Below, one piece after another: positions 31,269 through 40,643 of a DNA stretch of 64,000 nucleotides. Position 1 is the stretch's first letter. Each line of letters begins with the position of its first letter. Source of the DNA: Rhodospirillaceae bacterium UBA4468 (lineage in GTDB: Bacteria > Pseudomonadota > Alphaproteobacteria > Rhodospirillales > Casp-alpha2); NCBI GenBank assembly GCA_002389385.1, contig DGOK01000015.1, forward strand, positions 20,892-84,891, given 5' to 3'. The notes under the pieces are model-generated. The model was not told the DNA's origin and did no database searches. It was given only the letters and a program-made list of their open reading frames with translations. Both the position numbers and the translations under genes were made by a program.

Positions 31269-32609
31269 ATGTCAGCACAAACACACGTATTCCATCGCGC
31301 TCCAAAGACAGCGTTGCCCGTTGCCGCAAAAGGTGACGGAATCTACATTGTCGATAGCGAAGGTAATAGATATCTGGATGCTGGGGATGCTGCTGTATCT
31401 TGTCTTGGACACTCTGATCCAGAGGTAACGACTGCGATCAAAGCGCAGTTGGATGATCTGGCTTTTGCCCACAATGGTTTCTTTACATCTCAGCCCGCCG
31501 AAGACCTGGCAGATTTAATTATCTCAAAAGCACCCGGGGACATGCGGGCAGTATACTATCTGTCTGGCGGATCCGAAGCCGTCGAGACCGCGCTTAAAAT
31601 GTCGCGCCAATATCACTTGGAAACAGGTCAGCCAAATCGCTCTAAATTCATTGCACGTCGCCAGAGTTATCATGGCAACACACTTGGTGCGCTAGGTGTT
31701 GGGGGAAATTTATTTCGCCGTGAGCCTTATGCACCACTGATGGTTGATACGTCGCATATCTCACCTTGTTATGTTTATCGCGATAAGCGTGATGACGAGA
31801 GTGAAGTTGAATATGGCATTCGGGTCGCGAACGAACTTGAAACAGAGATCCTGAGATTAGGTGCCGAAAACGTGGCTGCTTTTATAGCCGAGACCGTTGG
31901 CGGTGCGACTGCGGGTGTGATCCCGCCTGTTGAGGGATACTTCAAACGCATCCGCGAAATCTGTGATCAGTATGGCGTCATCATGATCCTGGACGAAGTG
32001 ATGTGCGGTATGGGTCGAACGGGAACGTTGTTTGCTTGCGAACAAGATGACGTTGTCCCGGACATTGTATGTATCGCCAAGGCATTGGGGGCAGGGTATC
32101 AGCCCATCAGCGCAACCGTAGTCTCATTGAAAGTCTACAATGCGTTTATAAATGGGTCGGGCGCGTTCCAGCATGGGCATACTTATCTTGGTCATCCCAC
32201 TGCATGCGCAGCCGCATTGGCCGTTCAGCGAAAGATTAAGAAAGATGATTTGCTGGGTGCTGTTAAGCGCCAAGGCGCGGCGCTGGTTGAAAAGCTTCAT
32301 GCACGGTTTGGAAATCATGCGCACGTCGGAGATATTCGGGGACGAGGTTTATTCCAAGGCATTGAATTTGTCGCCGACCGTGCGACCAAAGAGCCTTTCG
32401 ATCCGGCATTGAAATTAAATGCACGGATCAAAAAATACGCATTTGAAGATGGATTGATTTGTTATCCCGGTGGCGCGACCGCAGATGGTGTGCGCGGCGA
32501 TCATGTTCTTTTGGCACCACCATACATTATATCTGATGAGCAGTTGGATGAGTTGGTCGAGAAACTTGGCGGTGCTATCGACAAAACATTTACTGATATA
32601 AGTGGCTGA
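31269..32609 (+). CDS. Class III PLP-dependent aminotransferase
   Basis: A fold-type I, class III (omega) aminotransferase of 446 residues. Features: YLSGGSEAVETALKMSRQY, SYHGNTLGALGVGG, the cofactor aspartate in MILDEVMCGMGRTG (Asp242), and the Schiff-base lysine Lys271 in CIAKALGAGYQPISA. GGGAGG before ATG 31269 supports this start over the frame opening at 31113. Substrate is uncertain; the family covers beta-alanine, taurine, 4-aminobutyrate and other amines. A truncated TAXI binding protein gene downstream suggests that an uptake system for a related substrate was once linked. Confidence 0.88.
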   Translation: MSAQTHVFHRAPKTALPVAAKGDGIYIVDSEGNRYLDAGDAAVSCLGHSDPEVTTAIKAQLDDLAFAHNGFFTSQPAEDLADLIISKAPGDMRAVYYLSGGSEAVETALKMSRQYHLETGQPNRSKFIARRQSYHGNTLGALGVGGNLFRREPYAPLMVDTSHISPCYVYRDKRDDESEVEYGIRVANELETEILRLGAENVAAFIAETVGGATAGVIPPVEGYFKRIREICDQYGVIMILDEVMCGMGRTGTLFACEQDDVVPDIVCIAKALGAGYQPISATVVSLKVYNAFINGSGAFQHGHTYLGHPTACAAALAVQRKIKKDDLLGAVKRQGAALVEKLHARFGNHAHVGDIRGRGLFQGIEFVADRATKEPFDPALKLNARIKKYAFEDGLICYPGGATADGVRGDHVLLAPPYIISDEQLDELVEKLGGAIDKTFTDISG

Positions 32610-33035
32610 ATTAAAAGATGAATTTGTAATGAATAGTGCCCTAAATACTGCGTCTTACACCAGTGGTGGGCTGTGTTACACTAATGATAAACGGAAAAAA
32701 TAGTGACCGTTTCAGGGAGACTCTATGATTGAAAAGTATTCCCGCGCAATTTGCAGCATATGCCATGTTGTGGTAAGCATTATGAATCATGTTGTGGGGA
32801 GATGCTTTGTTAGTAGTTCTCAACAGAATTCGTACCTCGGGATATTCGTAAATCGAAATGCTGAGTACGCGATGGGCCAGGCTTTGTGCCAGGTCGTTTG
32901 GTTGGTCAGGGAGACCGCCATATTTGTGACATCATTCGCGATGCCTAGTGGTCCAGATGGACATACTGGCATGAGCTTGATGTCTGATTAATTTAGTCTT
33001 TTAAAAACGAAAACAAACTCTCAAGGAGGAGTCAC
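32610..33035. other. 426-base stretch without a convincing gene, before the truncated TAXI gene
   Basis: An 88-codon frame from ATG 32725 follows GGGAGAC, but its product (cysteine-rich start SRAICSICHVVVSIM, no domain) does not look like a conserved protein. It may be a remnant or chance. Around 33020-33035 there is a strong ribosome binding site AAGGAGGAG for the TAXI gene. No terminator or clear promoter can be named. Confidence 0.4.
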
Positions 33036-33416
33036 ATGCACTTCAAGAAAACTCTGGCAATCAGTGCTGCAGTTATTGGTCTCTCGCTTACAGCGGGTAC
33101 AGCCGATGCTGCTCAGAAATTTATCTCAATCGGCACCGGTGGTGTTACGGGCGTTTACTACCCAACGGGTGGTGCTATTTGCCGCCTCACGAATAAAAGT
33201 ACGAAAGAGCATGGAATTCGTTGTTCCGTAGAATCTACGGGTGGCTCAGTTTACAACATAAACACAATCCGCGCAGGCGAGTTGGACATGGGTGTTGCTC
33301 AATCAGATTGGCAGTATCACGCGTATATGTCCGGTCCGTATACTACGCATCAAACGCAGACCGTTCCAACCCCGATACGACTGAGGTCAGACTCAACCAT
33401 AATCGTTCGCGTTTAA
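33036..33416 (+). pseudogene. TAXI-type TRAP transporter solute-binding protein, 3'-truncated
   Basis: The first 95 or so residues are a good TAXI family periplasmic binding protein: signal peptide ([20 protein letters not shown], cut after ADA), then [35 protein letters not shown] and [17 protein letters not shown]. After this the similarity stops and unrelated residues run to TAA at 33414. Family members have about 310-330 residues, so two thirds are missing. The ribosome binding site is intact. The break lies next to the polyprenyl synthase gene end at 33431, and no TAXI membrane subunit gene is nearby, which points to a deletion. Confidence 0.8.
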
Positions 33417-33430
33417 GAGTTCGGCGAAAA

Positions 33431-34447
33431 CTAGTGGGCGCGCTGGATGCAGAATTCGATGAGGCCAATGAGAGCGCGCTTTTGTGGGCAATCCTTGAAG
33501 ATGCCGAGCGCATCACGGGCGATCGCACCATAATGGCGGGCACGGTCAATGCTGTCCGAGAGTGCGTTATGCTTGTGCATCAACTTAATGGCATACTCAA
33601 AATCGTCATCGGTTTGTTCAAGATCTTCTAGGGTGCGTCGCCAGAATGTGCGCTCTTCTTCGTTGCCGCGGCGGAATGCGAGGATCACAGGTAGGGTGAT
33701 CTTGCCTTCACGGAAATCATCGCCAACAGTTTTGCCAAGTTTTTCCTGATCCGCTTGATAATCAAGCACGTCATCGATCAGCTGGAAAACGACGCCTAAG
33801 TTCATGCCAAAAGCTTCGAGGGCATCTTCTTCGACCTTTGGGCGGTCAGCGACGACAGCGCCAATCTGACATGCCGCAGCAAAAAGTTGCGCTGTTTTTG
33901 ACTCAATGACCTGCAGATAATGGGTTTCACCCGTTTCCGTATCATTGGTCGTCATGAGTTGCAGGACTTCACCCTCAGCAATAACCGAGGATGCACGGCT
34001 TAATATACCAAGTACCTTGAGCGAGCCGTCTTCGACCATGAGTTCGAAAGAACGAGAGAACAGGAAGTCTCCCACGAGAACACTCGCGCTGTTGCCAAAG
34101 ATTGCATTGGCAGTATCACGGCCGCGGCGAAGTTCGCTCTCGTCGACTACATCATCATGAAGCAGGGTGGCTGTATGGATAAACTCAACGCAGGTTGCCA
34201 ATGTGATATGGCGCTTGCCTGTGTAACCACAGAGTTCAGCAGAGGCTAACGTTAACATTGGACGCAAACGCTTGCCGCCCGCTGCAACAATATGGGATGC
34301 CAATTGCGGGATCAGTGCCACCGGACTTTGCATCCGTTTGATGATCTCTTCGTTGACCGCTTTCAGATCATTGGCGATCAAAGCATGCAATTCATCCAAG
34401 GATGGTCTCTTATCGCGTTCACCATCTAAGCTTACAACTACGCCCAC
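33431..34447 (-). CDS. ispB: Polyprenyl diphosphate synthase (quinone side chain)
   Basis: A trans-isoprenyl diphosphate synthase of 338 residues making the octa- to decaprenyl chain of ubiquinone. The first aspartate-rich motif LLHDDVVDESELRRG (Asp98, 99, 102) and the second QLIDDVLDYQ (225, 226, 229) are present, plus GGKRLRPMLTLASAEL. Length and the residues upstream of the first motif suit IspB rather than the shorter farnesyl synthase IspA, but chain length cannot be read reliably. Stop codon TAG. Divergent from the DUF2007-methyltransferase gene. Confidence 0.9.
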   Translation of the reverse strand: MGVVVSLDGERDKRPSLDELHALIANDLKAVNEEIIKRMQSPVALIPQLASHIVAAGGKRLRPMLTLASAELCGYTGKRHITLATCVEFIHTATLLHDDVVDESELRRGRDTANAIFGNSASVLVGDFLFSRSFELMVEDGSLKVLGILSRASSVIAEGEVLQLMTTNDTETGETHYLQVIESKTAQLFAAACQIGAVVADRPKVEEDALEAFGMNLGVVFQLIDDVLDYQADQEKLGKTVGDDFREGKITLPVILAFRRGNEEERTFWRRTLEDLEQTDDDFEYAIKLMHKHNALSDSIDRARHYGAIARDALGIFKDCPQKRALIGLIEFCIQRAH

Positions 34448-34557
34448 TTAATATATCCTCATCTCTTAATTCTGTTATAGGTGCTGTGGCACCGTTCTTG
34501 GCTAAGAGCATAAGGGCCGCTATTACAGGGGGCAAGAACAGAGAAATATAGGCTGTT

Positions 34558-35496
34558 ATGCGTGAATTGACCCGATCCAACGATCCTGTGTTTTTATCAT
34601 ATCTTCGTGCTGAGTTGAGCGCGGAAGGGATTGAGGCATTGATGCTGGATGCGTTCGCTTCGAGTGTCCTGGAGCCTATGAATATGACGGCCTTGCAACG
34701 GGTTATGGTTGCTGATGAGGATTACTGGCCTGCGTGGGCCATTAATGAAGAAGCCGAAGAGCGGGCAACTGAAGATCAGATACTTGGCGGGCGCGCGATA
34801 TTGCTGCAGCCGGTCACGGGCTTCCGTGCCGCGATTGATCCGATCTTACTGGCCGCATCAGTACCTGTGGAAACTGGCGATCAGGTCCTTGATGTTGGCA
34901 CAGGCTCGGGTGCAGCTGTTATTGCTTTATTGGCGCGTCTTAAAAACATCTCAGTGACCGGTATGGATGTGCAGCCTGGTTTGATTGCGATGGGGGCGCG
35001 CTCGGCGGTCAGAAATGACTTTAAGCTTCCGCCGAGATTCATTGGCGTTGATATCGCGCATCCTAGTCCTACCGTTGACGCCATGATGTTTGATCATGTG
35101 ATGTCTAACCCGCCATTTCTGCCGGTCGATAGGGGGCAACGCCCTAAAGACCTGGCACGCGCTTTGGCGACGATTGAAAGTTCAGCTGATTTAAAAACCT
35201 GGATACAGTTTATGGATGACCACCTTAGGGACCGGGGCACGTTAAGCGTTATTCATCGGGCGGACCGGGTGCCAGAAATTCTGGATGCGCTTGGCGGCGG
35301 GTATGGTGACTTGAAGATTCTTGAATGTGTGCCTGTTGATGACGGGCGGCCTGTGAAACGCGCGATTGTACAAGCTGTGAAGGGGGCATCGACCACTGAG
35401 GTCATTCGAGGGAGTTTGATCTTACATAATGTGGATGGCAGTTATACAGATGCCGCGCAGGCGATCTTGCGTGATGCTCATCATCTGACCATCTGA
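34558..35496 (+). CDS. DUF2007 domain fused to an N6-adenine-type methyltransferase
   Basis: Residues 1-65 match the DUF2007 pattern (NDPVFLSYLRAELSAEGIEA, then ALQRVMVADED); from about residue 72 a class I methyltransferase follows: GRAILLQPVTGFRAAIDPIL, the SAM loop VLDVGTGSGAAVIALLARL and the catalytic SNPPF typical of TrmN6 / YfiC-like RNA adenine methylases. In other alphaproteobacteria these two domains are usually neighbouring genes. There is no stop or ribosome site between them here, so it is a natural fusion. Substrate likely tRNA, by family. Confidence 0.82.
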   Translation: MRELTRSNDPVFLSYLRAELSAEGIEALMLDAFASSVLEPMNMTALQRVMVADEDYWPAWAINEEAEERATEDQILGGRAILLQPVTGFRAAIDPILLAASVPVETGDQVLDVGTGSGAAVIALLARLKNISVTGMDVQPGLIAMGARSAVRNDFKLPPRFIGVDIAHPSPTVDAMMFDHVMSNPPFLPVDRGQRPKDLARALATIESSADLKTWIQFMDDHLRDRGTLSVIHRADRVPEILDALGGGYGDLKILECVPVDDGRPVKRAIVQAVKGASTTEVIRGSLILHNVDGSYTDAAQAILRDAHHLTI

Positions 35497-35525
35497 TGGA
35501 TAGATAAAAAACTGGAGAGATAATT

Positions 35526-36386
35526 ATGGGTTTTATTGCCGATACGGTAACACCAAAAATCAAAGAATGGGTCACAGGCGATAAGCCTCATACTGTGCCG
35601 GTCGTGCCGCTTCGGGGCGTCATTGGACAAATGGGGGCCATGCGCAGTGGCCTGACCTTGGAAAGCGTCGGCGATATCCTAGAGCGTGCCTTTAAAACAA
35701 AGAACGCCAAAGCGGTTGCTATGTTGATCAACTCGCCTGGTGGGTCGCCTGTGCAATCGGCGCTGATTGCCAAACGTATCCGCCAGCTGGCTGCCGAGCA
35801 TGATGTTAAAGTGATCGCCTTCTGCGAAGATGTTGCGGCGTCTGGCGGGTATTGGCTGGCATGCGCTGCAGATGAGATCATTGTTGATGACAACACTATC
35901 GTTGGCTCAATAGGCGTGATTTCGTCGAGTCTGGGTTTTGTTGAGGTTATTAAGAAGATCGGCATCGAACGTCGTTTGCATACGGCTGGCGATAATAAAT
36001 CGTTCATGGACCCTTTCTTGCCTCAGAAAAAAGCTGATGTGACGCGACTTAAAACGATTCAGGGCGATATGCACGACAGCTTCAAAGCTTATGTTGCTGA
36101 ACGCCGTGAAGGAAAATTGAGCGACGACAAAGAATTATTCTCGGGTGCTTTCTGGACTGGGCGCCGCGCTCTTGATTTAGGTGTAGTCGATAGTATCGGT
36201 GATATGCATCAGGTGTTGCAGCAGCGCTTTGGCAAGAATGTTAAAATGCCTGAATTCAAGGCGCGTAAATCATGGCTGTCCCGTCGGCTTGGCGGCGCAA
36301 GCCAGCAAGCCAACGTTGGCGTCTGGGCCGATGGTTTATTGTGCGCGGTTGAAGAAAGAATGATTTGGGATCGCTACCGCTTATAA
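35526..36386 (+). CDS. S49-family serine peptidase (SppA/SohB-like)
   Basis: A 286-residue peptidase with the Ser-Lys dyad of the family: nucleophile Ser106 in EDVAASGGYWLACAADEI and base Lys158 in TAGDNKSFMDPF. The MLINSPGGSPVQSALIAKRI loop forms the oxyanion site. There is no clear signal peptide, and the N-terminal region may lie on the membrane. Such proteins cut leftover signal peptides or membrane protein fragments. The gene order with glyQ-glyS-ppdK downstream is conserved in alphaproteobacteria. The next gene starts one base after its stop. Confidence 0.9.
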   Translation: MGFIADTVTPKIKEWVTGDKPHTVPVVPLRGVIGQMGAMRSGLTLESVGDILERAFKTKNAKAVAMLINSPGGSPVQSALIAKRIRQLAAEHDVKVIAFCEDVAASGGYWLACAADEIIVDDNTIVGSIGVISSSLGFVEVIKKIGIERRLHTAGDNKSFMDPFLPQKKADVTRLKTIQGDMHDSFKAYVAERREGKLSDDKELFSGAFWTGRRALDLGVVDSIGDMHQVLQQRFGKNVKMPEFKARKSWLSRRLGGASQQANVGVWADGLLCAVEERMIWDRYRL

Positions 36387-36387
36387 A

Positions 36388-36873
36388 ATGAGTGATGTGG
36401 ACAAAATAAGAATACGTCGAGCGCTCGAAACCGAAGGTGCAGCCTTAAGCGATCTGTCCATGCTCTCAAAGCAATCCAACGGCTACGATGATGCATTTAT
36501 GGATGTGTGCCGAGACGAGTTAGCCGTGACACCTGAGCGTTTACGGGCTGATGAGTACTGGGTGGCTGATGCCGATGGTATCTGCGGCTGCGCGTCATTG
36601 AGCATCAATCATGACAAGAAGATCGGCGTGGTGCATTCGTTTTTCGTCGAGCCTAACCTGCGCGGAAGTGGGATCGGCAAATTACTTTGGCAGAAACTAC
36701 AGGAGCGCGCACAGACGTACGGTTTTGAGGCCCTTGTCCTAGATGCAGACCCGAACGCCGAGGAATTTTATCAAAGCATTGGTTTTGTTAAGGTGAAAGA
36801 TACACCTTCTGGATCAATTGAAGGCCGCTTCATTCCGCATATGAGGCTCGACCTTAAATATATTTCAGTATGA
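36388..36873 (+). CDS. GNAT-family N-acetyltransferase
   Basis: A 161-residue protein with the acetyl-CoA loop EPNLRGSGIGKLLWQKLQER in the middle and LVLDADPNAEEFYQSIGFVK near the end, which is the standard GNAT motif A and B order. It begins one base after the S49 gene and is likely co-transcribed. The acceptor is unknown. Confidence 0.87.
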   Translation: MSDVDKIRIRRALETEGAALSDLSMLSKQSNGYDDAFMDVCRDELAVTPERLRADEYWVADADGICGCASLSINHDKKIGVVHSFFVEPNLRGSGIGKLLWQKLQERAQTYGFEALVLDADPNAEEFYQSIGFVKVKDTPSGSIEGRFIPHMRLDLKYISV

Positions 36874-37134
36874 AGGCTCATGGTGAAGTCACACATCGGT
36901 AGCTATTTACGCGACGATTAGACATTATTTAAGCAACCGTTGATCTTAGATCATCATCGATTGTTGTTATTTATGCATGGCTCGATTGCTCAAGATATTC
37001 ATGGCAAATCTGCTTTGTTTCTTCTGATTTAAGTTTTTTTCAAGTAATAGGCAGTAGCCACCTGGTTTATCTTTCCTGTGGTATTCACATCACCTCTCTC
37101 TTGCTCATGTTGTCCGGAGGTTTTACAACAACGC

Positions 37135-37392
37135 ATGTTTGGATTTTCACTCCCCAAGATATTGCTGCTCGGCGCGATTATATTCGTCGTCTGGCAAAGC
37201 TTTAAGTACCTTCAGCGCCGCCAGGAAGTGCTGGATAAGCGTAAGCATGACAAGGTGCGTGAAGCCCGCAGGGAAACCCAAGGCACCGCTGAAACCGTTG
37301 AAGATATGACGCGTTGCTCGGTCTGCGATTCTTTCGTAGCCGCGCAAGGGTCGACATCTTGTGGCCGTAAAGGCTGTCCGTATCCGGGCTAA
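37135..37392 (+). CDS. Small membrane protein with zinc-ribbon-like tail
   Basis: Eighty-five residues: one membrane segment (SLPKILLLGAIIFVVWQSF), a charged linker, and a C-terminal region with four cysteines (MTRCSVCDSFV, then SCGRKGCPYPG) that could bind zinc. Similar short anchored proteins with the phrase 'DM.RC.VC..FV' lie near the glyQ gene in other alphaproteobacteria. ATG 37135 directly precedes the membrane segment; GGAGG is 14 bases upstream, rather far. Function unknown. Confidence 0.7.
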   Translation: MFGFSLPKILLLGAIIFVVWQSFKYLQRRQEVLDKRKHDKVREARRETQGTAETVEDMTRCSVCDSFVAAQGSTSCGRKGCPYPG

Positions 37393-37473
37393 CCGGCGGA
37401 ATCCCCTAACTTATCCCAATTAACACCGTATCTTTCTTGATCGCTGGGGTTTTCGACCGTATGTTGCAGCGCA

Positions 37474-38454
37474 ATGAAAATGGATGCGAAAACCCGAAAT
37501 ATGGCCCCTCAAGCGAATAAAGAAACCTGCTTCCAGAACTTGATCCTCAAGCTGCAACGCTATTGGGCCGATCAGGGCTGTATGATCTTGCAGCCATTCG
37601 ATATCGAAGTGGGTGCAGGGACCTTCCATCCAGCGACGACGCTGCGGTCTTTAGGCCGCGCGGACGATGTTTGGAACTGTGCTTATGTGCAGCCGTCACG
37701 CCGCCCGACCGATGGCCGCTACGGCGAAAACCCGAACCGTCTCCAGCATTATTACCAGTTTCAGGTGTTGATGAAGCCAAGCCCTGAAAATGTTCAGGAA
37801 TTGTACCTGGAAAGTCTGCGTGTTCTGGGCATTGACCCTGACATGCATGATATCCGCTTTGTCGAAGATGATTGGGAAAGCCCGACGTTGGGTGCCTGGG
37901 GTCTTGGCTGGGAAGTCTGGTGCGATGGGATGGAAGTCACGCAGTTCACGTACTTCCAGCAAGTCGGGGGTTATGACTGCAACCCTGTGCCGGTCGAGTT
38001 GACCTACGGGCTCGAGCGTTTGGCAATGTATGTCCAAGGCGTTGAGAACGTGTACGACCTGGATTGGGATGGCCGCGATAAAGATAAGGGCGGCAAATCT
38101 TACGGTGATGTATTTCATCAGGCCGAAGTCGAATACGCGCGCTTTAACTTCGAGTATGCAAATACCGAAGCTGTGAAGCGCCATTTTGAAGATGCGGAAA
38201 AAGAATGTACGGCCCTGATAGAAGCCGGTGCCGGGCGGGTTGAGAAAACGCCGCATGAAAAATGGGGCCATCAAGCGGGCCTTGTGTTGCCTGCGTACGA
38301 TCAAGCCCTCAAGGCATCGCATTTGTTTAACTTGCTGGATGCACGCGGCGTGATCTCGGTAACCGAACGCCAAGCCTATATTGGCCGGGTTCGGACGTTA
38401 TCTAAAATGTGTGCCAAGCAGTGGTTGCACACGCAGGGCGTGGAGGCGGAATGA
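37474..38454 (+). CDS. glyQ: Glycyl-tRNA synthetase alpha subunit
   Basis: The catalytic alpha subunit of the bacterial heterotetrameric enzyme. The N-terminal core [20 protein letters not shown] and [21 protein letters not shown] is diagnostic, as is [20 protein letters not shown] and [13 protein letters not shown]. Length 326 with ATG 37474; ATGs at 37480 and 37501 are possible starts. The stop overlaps the glyS start by four bases (ATGA). Confidence 0.97.
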   Translation: MKMDAKTRNMAPQANKETCFQNLILKLQRYWADQGCMILQPFDIEVGAGTFHPATTLRSLGRADDVWNCAYVQPSRRPTDGRYGENPNRLQHYYQFQVLMKPSPENVQELYLESLRVLGIDPDMHDIRFVEDDWESPTLGAWGLGWEVWCDGMEVTQFTYFQQVGGYDCNPVPVELTYGLERLAMYVQGVENVYDLDWDGRDKDKGGKSYGDVFHQAEVEYARFNFEYANTEAVKRHFEDAEKECTALIEAGAGRVEKTPHEKWGHQAGLVLPAYDQALKASHLFNLLDARGVISVTERQAYIGRVRTLSKMCAKQWLHTQGVEAE

Positions 38455-40640
38455 TGTCTGAACTCCTCCTCGAAATTCTTTCAGAAGAAATTCCAGCGCG
38501 CATGCAGGCGCGTGCGGCGGCTGATCTGAAGCGTTTGGTGACGGACGGCCTTAAAGGGGCTGGCCTCGAATTTACATCGGCTGAGGCATACGTGACGCCG
38601 CGCCGCCTTTGCCTTGTTGTTGATGGGCTGCCGGAAAAACAGCCTGACGTTTCCGAAGAAAAGCGCGGCCCCAAGGTCGATGCACCGGAACAGGCGATCA
38701 ATGGATTTAAGGGATCGCTCCCCGAAGGTGCCGTGATCGAAGAACGCGAGCTGCCAAAGGGCACGTTCTTTTTCGCGACGGTTGATATCAAGGGTGCTGC
38801 GACGGCGGACGTTCTTGTCGGTCTGTTGAGTAAAGCCATGGGCGATTTGCCATGGCCGAAGTCCATGCTTTGGGCATCGTATCCGGATCGCTGGGTGCGT
38901 CCTGTGCATTCGATGATTTGTTTATTTACTGGCCAAGAGATCGCCGCAACATTGGGCGCGGTAACAGCATCGAAGACAACCGTAGGCCATCGGTTCCTCG
39001 CACCTGATACGATCACTGTTTCGGACTTTGCCGATTATAAAGCCAAATTGATGGCGGCAAAGATCATGCTCGACCCGGCGGAACGCCGCGCCAAGATCAA
39101 AACGGATGCCGAAGCATTGTGCGCCAAAGAAGGCCTGACCCTCAAAGACGATCCGGGCTTGCTGGATGAAGTCACCGGCTTGGTCGAATGGCCAGTCGTG
39201 CATATCGGCTCTATCGAAGATCAATTCATGGAGCTGCCGCCAGAAGTCCTGACGACATCCATGCGTACGCATCAAAAATATTTCGCATGTCAGGATAAGG
39301 ACGGCGCGCTGGCGAACCGCTTTGTTGTTGTTGCCAATACAGAAACCAAAGATGGCGGTACGCAGGTTATCGCGGGTAACGAACGAGTACTCCGCGCGCG
39401 CTTGTCGGACGCCAAATTCTTCTGGGATCAGGACCGCGTGGTCAAACTTGAAGATCGTGTTGATGCCCTGAATGATCGGGTGTTCCATGCCAAGCTTGGC
39501 ACGTTGTTTGAGAAAGTCGCTCGTGTCGGAATATTAGCAAACGATCTATCAAATTCTATTGAAGGAGTTGATGCATCTTTGGTCAGACGCGCAGCACATC
39601 TTGCTAAGGCCGATCTGTCGACAGGCATGGTTGCGGAATTTCCTGACTTGCAAGGCCTTGTGGGCCGATATTATGCCGTTGCCGATGGCGAAGATGCTGC
39701 CGTGTGTGATGCAATTTCAGAACATTATTCTCCAATTGGCCCCAAAGATACATGTCCAACCAACCCGGTGAGCGTCTGCGTCGCTTTGGCTGATAAGTTA
39801 GTTACTTTGTGTGGTTTCTGGTGGATTGAAGAAAAGCCAACGGGGTCAAAAGATCCTTATGCATTACGGAGAGCATCACTCGGTGTCATACGTTTAATTA
39901 TTGAGAATAAACTTAAAATAAATTTACTCTCAATAGTCAAAAACCAAATGTTCTTATTACGAGCGGTAATAGAGTTTCGTAATACGATGAAGTTAAGAAG
40001 CGAACTTATTGAAAGTTCTCGTTATACAGAAGAAGAGGCTTTAGAAGTTGCGTACTGCAAGATGGATTTTGATGGCCTTATAGAGTTAGATTCTGAGGAT
40101 ATTAACGCCAAAGCTGAAGACCTCCTTTCCTTCTTTGCAGACCGTCTAAAAGTTCATCTGAAAGAAAAGGGTGTGCGGCATGATTTGATTGATGCGGTGT
40201 TTGCATTGGGTGGTGAAGATGATCTCGTGCGCTTGATTAAGCGCGTTGAGGCGTTACAGGAATTCCTTGGCACCGAAGACGGTGGCAATTTGCTGGCAGG
40301 TCGCAAACGCGCCGCCAACATCCTCAGCATCGAAGAGAAAAAAGACAGCGCCGAATATCGCGACGCACCGGATACGAGCTTGTTCCAACAAGACGAAGAA
40401 CGGGCCCTTGCGTCGGCTCTTGATGCCGCACGCCCAAATATTGATGCAGCGATTGCGGACGAGAACTTTGTCGGTGCGATGCAGGCGTTGGCCGGATTGC
40501 GCGCCCCTGTTGATGCGTTCTTTGATGAGGTGACTGTGAACGCGGATGACGTGGCGCTTCGGGTGAATAGATTGAAATTATTGAACGGCATTCGGTCCGC
40601 GCTGGATGGCGTGGCAGACTTTTCGAAGATTGAAGGATAG
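38451..40640 (+). CDS. glyS: Glycyl-tRNA synthetase beta subunit
   Basis: The tRNA-binding beta subunit, 729 residues, beginning [20 protein letters not shown]; the centre has [20 protein letters not shown] and [20 protein letters not shown], and the HD-like part [22 protein letters not shown]. The anticodon-binding tail is at 560-729. ATG 38451 overlaps glyQ and follows GGAGG. The frame is intact, but codons between about 39525 and 40160 are much more AT-rich than the rest, see the separate entry. The stop is TAG. Confidence 0.96.
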   Translation: MMSELLLEILSEEIPARMQARAAADLKRLVTDGLKGAGLEFTSAEAYVTPRRLCLVVDGLPEKQPDVSEEKRGPKVDAPEQAINGFKGSLPEGAVIEERELPKGTFFFATVDIKGAATADVLVGLLSKAMGDLPWPKSMLWASYPDRWVRPVHSMICLFTGQEIAATLGAVTASKTTVGHRFLAPDTITVSDFADYKAKLMAAKIMLDPAERRAKIKTDAEALCAKEGLTLKDDPGLLDEVTGLVEWPVVHIGSIEDQFMELPPEVLTTSMRTHQKYFACQDKDGALANRFVVVANTETKDGGTQVIAGNERVLRARLSDAKFFWDQDRVVKLEDRVDALNDRVFHAKLGTLFEKVARVGILANDLSNSIEGVDASLVRRAAHLAKADLSTGMVAEFPDLQGLVGRYYAVADGEDAAVCDAISEHYSPIGPKDTCPTNPVSVCVALADKLVTLCGFWWIEEKPTGSKDPYALRRASLGVIRLIIENKLKINLLSIVKNQMFLLRAVIEFRNTMKLRSELIESSRYTEEEALEVAYCKMDFDGLIELDSEDINAKAEDLLSFFADRLKVHLKEKGVRHDLIDAVFALGGEDDLVRLIKRVEALQEFLGTEDGGNLLAGRKRAANILSIEEKKDSAEYRDAPDTSLFQQDEERALASALDAARPNIDAAIADENFVGAMQALAGLRAPVDAFFDEVTVNADDVALRVNRLKLLNGIRSALDGVADFSKIEG
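39525..40160 (+). other. AT-rich mosaic patch within glyS
   Basis: From about 39525 codon use shifts to A/T third positions (TTA, ATA, AGA-type), strongest at 39840-40150; the 60 bases from 39901 hold only 13 G or C, whereas the flanking parts of glyS are clearly above half. The reading frame and protein motifs continue without break. The edges are judged by eye. The likely cause is replacement of an internal segment by homologous recombination with an AT-rich relative. Confidence 0.55.
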
Positions 40641-40643
40641 ACA

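Noticed and set aside
32725..32991. 88-codon frame as a real gene
   Set aside because: It has a fair ribosome binding site but no recognisable or conserved-looking sequence; kept only in the intergenic note.
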